Below, in pieces: positions 1-5,484 of a stretch of 7,738 bases of DNA; positions within the stretch are counted from its first letter, which is position 1; the number at the start of each line of letters is the position of its first letter. Where the stretch lies: positions 1 to 7,738 of the forward strand of contig JAQTSL010000174.1 of assembly GCA_028711355.1 (NCBI GenBank), read 5' to 3'. This DNA comes from Rhodoferax sp. (GTDB lineage Bacteria; Pseudomonadota; Gammaproteobacteria; Burkholderiales; Burkholderiaceae_C). Under the pieces are notes generated by a model. That model did no database searches. It was not told where the DNA came from and was given only the letters and a program-made list of their open reading frames with translations. The position numbers and the translations under genes are program-made.

Positions 1-1538
1 AAAGTGGCGGGCGACAACAAAGCACGGTCCGGGTGCTGCCAGCGAACCAGCGCCTCGGCGCCAATCACCTTGCCGCTGCGCATATTGACCTTGGGCTGGT
101 AACACAAGACAAATTCGTTCTGCTGCAGCGCCAACCGGATGCGTTCGACACTTTCGTGGTGAACGCGGATACTGCTGTCCTGCTCCGCGTCGAAGACGTG
201 GTAGCGGTTTTTGCCGGCCACTTTGGCCTGGTACATGGCCTGATCGGCCTGGCGCAGTAACTGGTCGGCATCCAGCTCTTGCGCCTGTGGGTAAAACGTG
301 GCGCCGATGCTGGCCGAAATTTGTAGCACCAGGGTGTCCACCTCGACCGCTTGTGAGGCAGCCGTCAGCAGGCGATCTAGCATGGTCAGGCTGCTGGCGC
401 TATCGATCAGGTCTGCCAACACGGCGACAAACTCATCGCCGCCCATACGCGCCAGGGTATCAACTTCGCGCAGCGCCTGCTTCATGCGCGCGGCCAGGGC
501 GATCAGAAACCGATCGCCAATTTCATGACCGTAACGGTCGTTGATGGTCTTGAAGCCGTCCAGATCAATAAACACCACCGCCAGTTTTTGGCCTTGCCGT
601 TGCGCCCGCACCATCGCCTGCTGCAAACGGTCGGACAACAAGGTGCGGTTGGGCAGATCGGTCAGCGCATCGTGGTGGGCGATGTGCTCGAGTTGATGCT
701 GGTGCTGCTTCTGTAGCGTGATGTCGGTAAACAGGGCGACATACTGCCGGGTGTGGCCCTGGTTGTCTTTGACGGCGCTGATGGTGAGCAATTCAACGAA
801 AACCGTCCCGTCTTTATGCCGGTTCCAAATTTCGCCACTCCAATGGGCATTTTCGATCAGACCGCGCCACAGTGCAGCGTAAAACGGTGGGTCCTGCCGA
901 CCCGATCTGAGTATCCGTGGAGATTGTCCGACCGCTTCTTCACGGCTATAGCCAGTGATGCGGCTGAACGATTCGTTGACCTGCAGGATGGTGCCTTGTG
1001 GGTCAGTGATCATGATGCCTTCGCGGGCAAAAGTGAAAACGCTGGCCGCCAGTTGAATTTCTTCCTGGGAGCGCTTGCGCTCGGTGATGTCGCGGATGAT
1101 GGCGGCAAACATTTTGCCGTGGGTGCCGTTCCACGACGAGACCGAAAGTTCGATTGGCAACTCTAGCCCGGCCTTGGTCAGGCCTGCCAATTCAAGCGCT
1201 TTACCGGCCCGGCCTTTTCTGTCAGCGCTGCATTCACGTCCCATGGAAAATTCATGCCGGGCGCGGTAGTGCGGTGGGATGATCAGGGACAAGCCTTGGC
1301 CCAGTGCTTCGCTTTCGGTGTAGCCAAAAATGCGTTCCGCTGCCGCATTCCAACTCAGGATGGTCTGCGTTGCATCGGACGTAATGATGGCATCGGCCGC
1401 AGAGGCGGTCAGAGCCTGGGAGTTGGCCAAACTGGCGGCCAACTGGTCCAGACTGGCTTTGAGCTCGGCGGTGCGCGCCGCCACTTGCGACTCGAGCGTG
1501 GTGTTGGCCTGGCGCAGCGCCAGCTCAAGCGCTTTGCG
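1..1538 (-). CDS. PAS-PAS-GGDEF-EAL cyclic-di-GMP protein (partial; severed from its receiver by an in-frame stop)
   Basis: This is the downstream part of a receiver-PAS-PAS-GGDEF-EAL protein. It stays open in the receiver's frame from 1538 to the left edge, where it is cut inside the EAL domain. Read leftwards it has a short helical linker (ending in a typical VAARTAEL segment), a first PAS domain (about 1415-1085, with WNAAAERIFGY and ending DITERKRS), a second PAS domain (about 1045-720, ending DITLQKQ), a GGDEF domain (about 690-190) and the beginning of EAL (EAL triplet at 48-56). The active-site GGDEF at 429-443 is intact, and RxxD (REVD, 459-470) five residues before it matches the product-inhibition I-site. 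Such proteins make and/or break cyclic-di-GMP at or near the inner membrane. No ATG lies near the new 5' end. A GTG at 1482-1484 is the nearest usable start, without a good ribosome binding site. I infer that this was originally one gene with 1539-1925. Whether this piece is translated separately is unknown. Confidence 0.82.
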
Positions 1539-1541
1539 CTA
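1539..1541 (-). other. In-frame TAG stop splitting a receiver-PAS-GGDEF-EAL reading frame
   Basis: On the minus strand the codons read TAT GCA ATG TAG CGC AAA GCG. The receiver domain ends just before this stop and the linker to the PAS domains starts right after it, in the same frame. One base change (for example CAG to TAG) would explain it. No frame shift is needed, and roughly 1.5 kb of frame downstream has no other stop, so any nonsense mutation would be recent. A sequencing or assembly error is equally possible. Confidence 0.85.
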
Positions 1542-1925
1542 CATTGCATAGCGCAGGGTGCGGGCAATTTGTCCGCCGCTGCTGTCATTTTTAACCAGGT
1601 AATCTTGGGCGCCTTGCCCGATGGCCAGTTGGCCCATGGCGTCGTCATTGGAGCCGGTCAGCACCACCAAAGCCAAATGGGGTGCATGGCGCACCAGCGT
1701 GCCCACGGTGTCAAGCCGGTCGCTGTCGGGCAAACTCAGGTCCGACAGCAGCACGTCAAAAGGCGCGCTGTCAAGCAACTTCAGCGCATCGGCCAGCCGC
1801 ACGGCATGGGTGATGACAAAGGCACCCGAAGCGGCATCGGCCAACTTGGCCTGCACCAGTCGGAAGTCACCCGGGTTGTCTTCCAGCAACAGCAGACGGA
1901 CCGGCGCAATCGTGTTGGACGCCAC
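1539..1925 (-). CDS. Receiver domain, N-terminal piece of a response regulator cyclic-di-GMP protein
   Basis: This encodes a complete CheY-like receiver of 128 residues ending at an in-frame TAG. The acidic pair E15/D16 (LLLLEDNPGD), phospho-acceptor D62 (SDLSLP), T90 (VVLTG) and K112 (YLVKND) are all present, so it should accept phosphate from a histidine kinase. I chose the GTG at 1925 because it lies just before the receiver fold, four bases after the upstream gene's stop, with AAGG just upstream. The frame is open further upstream to about 2060, but that would overlap the previous gene by some 130 bases. The receiver ends in LRYAM, where relatives normally run straight into a helical linker (…RYAxxRKxxE) and an output domain. 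Here the next codons after the TAG encode exactly that linker (RKALELALRQ). The natural product is therefore probably a receiver-PAS-PAS-GGDEF-EAL protein, and this may be a truncated remnant or the result of a base error. Confidence 0.8.
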   Translation of the reverse strand: MASNTIAPVRLLLLEDNPGDFRLVQAKLADAASGAFVITHAVRLADALKLLDSAPFDVLLSDLSLPDSDRLDTVGTLVRHAPHLALVVLTGSNDDAMGQLAIGQGAQDYLVKNDSSGGQIARTLRYAM

Positions 1926-1929
1926 AGCC

Positions 1930-2379
1930 TTACTTTCGGGGCAAGGTGACCAGATTGATCCAGAATTCGTCGATCTGCTGAACCACCCGCATAAACTGGT
2001 TGAAATCGACCGGCTTGGTAATAAAGCAATTGGCGTGCAGGTCATACGCGCGCTGCACATCCTGGTCGGCCGCCGAAGTGGTCAGCACCACCACCGGAAT
2101 ACTTTTCAGGCAGGGGTCGGCCTTAAGCTCGGCCAGTACCTCGCGCCCATCTTTGCGCGGCAGGTTCAGGTCAAGCAAAATCAGGTCGGGGCGCGGTGCG
2201 TCGGCAAAGCGGCCCTGGCGGCGCAAAAAAGCCATGGCTTGCTCGCCGTCGCTGGCTACGCTTAGGCGGTTGCGTAACTTGCCTGCCTTCATGGCTTCGC
2301 GCGTTAGCAGCACGTCGCCAGGGTTGTCTTCAACCAGCAAGATTTCGATCAAACGGCTGTGGCTGTTGTCGGCATTCAT
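1930..2379 (-). CDS. Single-domain response regulator, Rcp1-like
   Basis: This is a stand-alone receiver of 149 residues with no DNA-binding or enzymatic output domain. The fold is complete: acidic residues E17/D18 (LLVEDNPGD), phospho-acceptor D70 (LILLDLNLP), T100 (VVVLTTS) and K122 (FITKPVD). The extended loop between helix 2 and the D70 strand (GRFADAPRPD) and the C-terminal extension are typical of the Rcp1 group, which partner phytochrome-like histidine kinases. The ATG overlaps the stop of the upstream kinase gene by four bases (ATGA), indicating translational coupling and a cognate pair. It probably receives phosphate from that kinase and passes the signal by protein contact, or acts as a phosphate sink or shuttle competing with the second receiver next door. 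This is a confident family call; the downstream target is unknown. Confidence 0.93.
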   Translation of the reverse strand: MNADNSHSRLIEILLVEDNPGDVLLTREAMKAGKLRNRLSVASDGEQAMAFLRRQGRFADAPRPDLILLDLNLPRKDGREVLAELKADPCLKSIPVVVLTTSAADQDVQRAYDLHANCFITKPVDFNQFMRVVQQIDEFWINLVTLPRK

Positions 2380-4037
2380 GTACTTGGCTCCGCGTCAAGA
2401 GTGAACCAGAAAGTTGAGCCGCCACCGCTCGCGGCCTCAACCCCGATGGTACCGCCATGGCGCTCGACAATGCGCTTGCAAATGGCCAAGCCGATACCGG
2501 TGCCTTCATATTCCTGGCGCGTATGCAAGCGCTGAAAAATGCCAAAGACGCGCTCGCGGTATTCTTGCGCAATGCCAATGCCGTTGTCGGTCATGCTAAA
2601 GCGCCATTGCGCTCCCTGGCGGACCGCTTGAATTTGTATTTTGGGCGCGCCATCCCGGCAAAACTTGATGGCGTTGCCAATCAGGTTTTGAAACAACTGC
2701 ACCAGTTGCGTGCGATCAGCGCGCACCAGCGGCAAACCCTCAGCCTGCACCAGCGTGCCACTATCGGTCACTTTGTTGCCCAGCAGCACCAGCGCATCAG
2801 TGACCGCTAGCGCGCTGTCAACCGTGGCGGGGGGGGCGCCGCGGTTGCTGACGCGCGAATAGGTCAGAATGTCTTGTATCAGCTTTTGCATACGCAATGC
2901 GCCATCGACCGCAAACGCCATGAACTCGGAAGTTTCGCTGTCGAGCTTGTCAGCCAAGCGCTTTTCGAGCAACTGAACAAAACCCACCACCATGCGCAGC
3001 GGCTCCTGTAGGTCGTGCGAGGCCACATAGGCAAACTGTTCCAGCTCACGGTTGGAACGCTGTAGGTCGGCACCTGACTCGGCCAGCAGCGCGTTGGCTT
3101 GCGCCAGCTCAGCGGTGCGTTCGGTCACACGTGCTTCCAGCGTCTGATTGAGCATGCGCAGTTCTTGGCTGATGCGTTGCAGCTCGGCATGCGCGCGCTT
3201 GCGCTCGGTGATGTCGCTGGCAACAATGGAGGCGCCGCAGACGTGCCCTTTTTCATCCAGAATCGGCGACACGGTAAACGTCACATCGATCAGAGCGCCA
3301 TCCTGGCGGACACGTTGCGTTTCAAATTGAAAGATCGATTCGCCGTGCAGAACGCAGGCCAGAAAATCGTGCTCTTCATGCAGGCGCTCGGGCGGTATCA
3401 GACGGCTGGCGCTCTGGCCAATCATCTGCTGCGCGCTGTAGCCAAAAATTTTCTCGGCGGCGCGGTTCCAGGTGGCAATGGTGCCGTCGAGTGTTTTGCC
3501 GATCACGGCCTCGTTGCACGACTCGACAATGGCGGCCAGCAACAGCACTTTTCTTTGCAGGTTTTCCTCGGCTTGCGCATTGGCTACCCTGAGCGCGTTT
3601 TCGACTTGCCGGCGTTGCCCAATTTCGCGTTGTAGGGCTTCATTGGCCCGACGCCATTGCGTCGGGCTGGGCCGCTTGAGCGCGTGTGGCAGCAGCGGCC
3701 ACAGCGCAATCGCGGTGCCCACCGAAATTACCGCGGTGATCGCCTTGAGCAGGGCATCCAGGCCGTACATCGGCTGCCACAGTACCACCACGCCCATCAG
3801 ATGGGTGGCGCCGCAGGCCATGATGAAGGCCGAAAACAGCCACAACAACCAGCGGTAGGGAAAGTCTTGCCGTTTACGGGCAAAGTAGATCAGCGCCAAC
3901 GGCATGGAAAAGTAAGACAAAAAAATCAGCAGATCGCTGACCACAAAGGTAAACACCAGCGTGGGCGACCAGCTCAGGCAATAACCGTGGGGAATGTAGC
4001 CATTGACGGCCAGCAGGCGGCTCAGTTCTTCGATCAT
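2376..4037 (-). CDS. Membrane PAS sensor histidine kinase with an ethylene-receptor-like (ETR1-type) N-terminal domain
   Basis: This is a 553-residue inner-membrane kinase. Residues about 27-117 form three hydrophobic helices matching the ethylene-binding domain of plant ETR1: D35 (VVSD), Y42 (SYFSMP), FPYRW at 59-63, and FIMACGATHL at 71-80 with C75 and H79. ETR1 has D25, Y32, C65 and H69, an identical offset of ten, and the Cys/His pair is the known copper(I) site. A helical stretch (about 127-163), a PAS domain (about 165-278, WNRAAEKIFGY, ending DITERKR), a coiled coil (about 280-332), a HisKA domain with phospho-acceptor H341 (ASHDLQEPLR) and an ATPase domain (N455, DNGIGI 484-489, GTGIGLAI 512-519) follow. 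All catalytic boxes are intact. The ATG at 4037 is 10 bases from an upstream AAGG, and the domain starts soon after it. The gene heads an operon with two receivers. The ligand may be ethylene, another small molecule or, by analogy with cyanobacterial relatives, light via a partner domain. The kinase call is certain; the ligand is inferred. Confidence 0.95.
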   Translation of the reverse strand: MIEELSRLLAVNGYIPHGYCLSWSPTLVFTFVVSDLLIFLSYFSMPLALIYFARKRQDFPYRWLLWLFSAFIMACGATHLMGVVVLWQPMYGLDALLKAITAVISVGTAIALWPLLPHALKRPSPTQWRRANEALQREIGQRRQVENALRVANAQAEENLQRKVLLLAAIVESCNEAVIGKTLDGTIATWNRAAEKIFGYSAQQMIGQSASRLIPPERLHEEHDFLACVLHGESIFQFETQRVRQDGALIDVTFTVSPILDEKGHVCGASIVASDITERKRAHAELQRISQELRMLNQTLEARVTERTAELAQANALLAESGADLQRSNRELEQFAYVASHDLQEPLRMVVGFVQLLEKRLADKLDSETSEFMAFAVDGALRMQKLIQDILTYSRVSNRGAPPATVDSALAVTDALVLLGNKVTDSGTLVQAEGLPLVRADRTQLVQLFQNLIGNAIKFCRDGAPKIQIQAVRQGAQWRFSMTDNGIGIAQEYRERVFGIFQRLHTRQEYEGTGIGLAICKRIVERHGGTIGVEAASGGGSTFWFTLDAEPST

Positions 4038-4221
4038 GGTGAGGGTGCCTTATGCTATGGAAACAAAGCGTTGCGCCAGGTAAAGTATAGATAGCTTCAC
4101 GCGGTCGTGCGTCCTGGAAGATGGGGAGTGCTACAGTTGACTAGTCAATCAGTTCAAACCGGCACTTGAGCTACATTTTTTTTCGTACCGATTGTCAAAT
4201 GTTGAAACAAAAGGATGCCTT
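4038..4221. promoter_or_regulatory. Divergent intergenic region carrying promoters for both operons
   Basis: This 184-base gap separates two operons that point away from each other, so it must hold the start signals for both. A TATACT on the minus strand (4084-4089) is a reasonable -10 candidate for the kinase operon, but no good -35 sits at the expected distance. On the plus side there is a TTGACT (4137-4142) within a 12-base palindrome, with no matching -10 at 17 bases, and a run of eight T (4176-4183). Exact promoters cannot be assigned by eye. No gene or RNA is seen here. Confidence 0.5.
4137..4148. promoter_or_regulatory. Perfect 12-base palindrome, possible operator
   Basis: TTGACTAGTCAA reads the same on both strands and lies 74 bases before the lipoprotein start and about 100 bases before the kinase start. 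A dimeric regulator could bind here and control both operons. The flanking bases do not extend the symmetry, and a 12-base palindrome can occur by chance, so this is only a candidate. Confidence 0.3.
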
Positions 4222-4719
4222 ATGAATCACAGTCATACTTTCAAATGGGTTGCTTGCCTTTGTTTGCTAACTTCGTTGTGGGGCTGTGTCAGTAACCCAG
4301 GTCAGCCAGCAACTCAGGCGGTGGCCAAAGAACAATTGACGTTTGTTGACTGGCAGGGCTTTGACAGAGAATTGACAGGCTCGCTGTCGTCACCTTTACC
4401 CAAGGTGGATGTCAGTTTTTATGATCGGGTCACCCCCAGCACTTTGCCGGAACGGCTGCAACGCTGGATGGCGTCGGTAGAGTCTGGCGGCGGTACCGTC
4501 AAAGTGGTGCCACCCAAGTCGAGTTTGACCGCCAAGAGTCCGTTTTTGTTGATCAGCGCGATTAGTAGCCTATGGTCTGCCAACAAAACCATCAAGGATA
4601 TGTCCAATCAGGCGCAGTTCAATTCTGCGCAAGACTACGATGCTGAAATTATTCTCAGGCAGGATGATCAAGGCGATTCGGTGGTTGACAAGGTTGTTTT
4701 TGTGAAACGCAAGAAATAA
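4222..4719 (+). CDS. Putative lipoprotein of unknown family
   Basis: The product is 165 residues and I do not recognise its family. It begins with a short basic region, a hydrophobic core (about 8-20) and then LWGC, where C22 is a likely lipidation site. Tryptophan at the -2 position is not typical of a lipobox, so lipidation is probable rather than certain. The mature part has a mixed stretch (FVDWQGFDREL), a Gly-rich turn (ESGGGTVKVVPP), a moderately hydrophobic segment near 110-122 (FLLISAISSLW) and a basic end (FVKRKK). I chose the ATG at 4222 because AAGGA lies six bases before it. A TTG at 4192 would add ten residues but spoil the signal sequence. The gene is first in the plus-strand operon and its TAA abuts the ATG of the OmpA-like gene, which points to a joint role at the envelope, perhaps as a partner or sorting factor for the OmpA-like protein. 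Confidence 0.85.
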   Translation: MNHSHTFKWVACLCLLTSLWGCVSNPGQPATQAVAKEQLTFVDWQGFDRELTGSLSSPLPKVDVSFYDRVTPSTLPERLQRWMASVESGGGTVKVVPPKSSLTAKSPFLLISAISSLWSANKTIKDMSNQAQFNSAQDYDAEIILRQDDQGDSVVDKVVFVKRKK

Positions 4720-5406
4720 ATGACTACTTTGAGATGGGCCGCTCTGCTGTTGTTGGGCGGCGTTTGCGGTTGCGTTTCGGCGCAAGCAGGGGCTCCTGCG
4801 GCGGTTGGCGGGCTGAGCGCCAATCAGATGATTGAGCAACTCAAAAAACCGGCCCAAACGCGTCGTATGCGAAACCTGACGGTTGAATCAGTGGTGCCTG
4901 TGAGCCCGGCCACAGCAACCCCCGTTCAACCGCAAGTTCCAGTGGTCGTGGCCGCACCCCCTGAGCCAGCGCCACCAGCTTCGACACCTGTCGTGGCACC
5001 AGCGGCACAAGCTGTCGCGGTACCCGTTGCGCCAATACCCGCCAGCAACGCTATACCGGTCTCCGAGCATGCGACTTTATCGTTGCAAATTGAATTTGAT
5101 TACGACTCCGCCAATATTCGCACTGACAGCCGTCAGCTTTTGCTGCTGCTGGTTCAGGCGCTCAACTCGGATCAACTGCAAGACGCACATTTCGTGGTGG
5201 AGGGGCATACCGACGCCAAGGGCGCCGCTGCTTACAACCAGAAATTGAGCTTGGTGCGGGCCCAGTCGGTGCGTGATTTTTTGGTTAAACAGGGTGTTTC
5301 GCTGCTGCGTTTGCAGGTAGTGGGCAAAGGCAGTTCGGCACTGGCCAATCCACGGCAACCTTTTGCCGCTGAAAATCGGCGTGTCCAAATTGTTAATCTG
5401 GACTGA
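4720..5406 (+). CDS. OmpA-family peptidoglycan-binding protein, probable lipoprotein
   Basis: This 228-residue protein has three parts. The N-terminus has a hydrophobic signal (about 5-18) with a possible lipidation cysteine at C18 (VCGC, not a perfect lipobox). Residues about 58-113 form a low-complexity Pro/Ala/Val linker long enough to span part of the periplasm. Residues about 118-228 are an OmpA C-terminal domain: IEFDYDSANIR, VEGHTDAKG with D165, LSLVRAQSV with R180, and the NRRVQI ending. D165 and R180 sit 15 residues apart, like D271 and R286 of E. coli OmpA, which hold the diaminopimelate of peptidoglycan. There is no room for an eight-stranded barrel, so it is a Pal-like tether rather than a porin. 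It starts immediately after the upstream stop with no gap, and the exported caspase gene follows 78 bases later. It probably fixes the system to the cell wall. The domain call is firm; the lipid anchor is inferred. Confidence 0.93.
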   Translation: MTTLRWAALLLLGGVCGCVSAQAGAPAAVGGLSANQMIEQLKKPAQTRRMRNLTVESVVPVSPATATPVQPQVPVVVAAPPEPAPPASTPVVAPAAQAVAVPVAPIPASNAIPVSEHATLSLQIEFDYDSANIRTDSRQLLLLLVQALNSDQLQDAHFVVEGHTDAKGAAAYNQKLSLVRAQSVRDFLVKQGVSLLRLQVVGKGSSALANPRQPFAAENRRVQIVNLD

Positions 5407-5484
5407 TTGACACGCGGATTCTCTGGAACAGTGTGTTTTTGTCTGTGATGGGTATTCCTTACCAACTCAATCAGAGCTGACACC

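Noticed and set aside
1254..1949. Open frame of 231 codons on the plus strand
   Set aside because: It lies opposite the receiver and PAS coding region, whose motifs are unmistakable on the minus strand; its product is Gln/Gly-rich without a fold signature.
1539..2060. Longer version of the second receiver starting at 2060
   Set aside because: It would overlap the previous receiver gene by about 130 bases and add residues outside the fold; the GTG at 1925 has a ribosome site and fits the domain start.
3099..3635. Open frame of 178 codons on the plus strand
   Set aside because: It is opposite the PAS and coiled-coil part of the histidine kinase and shows no independent evidence of coding.
4176..4183. 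Run of eight T as a terminator
   Set aside because: No stable G+C-rich hairpin precedes it and no gene ends toward it; both neighbours point away.
4192..4221. TTG at 4192 as the start of the lipoprotein
   Set aside because: The ATG at 4222 has AAGGA at a good distance and gives a proper signal sequence; the earlier start does not.
5407..5435. TTGACA as the -35 of an internal promoter before the caspase gene, with a weak ACAC/GTGT hairpin and T run
   Set aside because: No acceptable -10 at the right distance, and the stem is only four pairs, so neither a promoter nor a terminator is supported.
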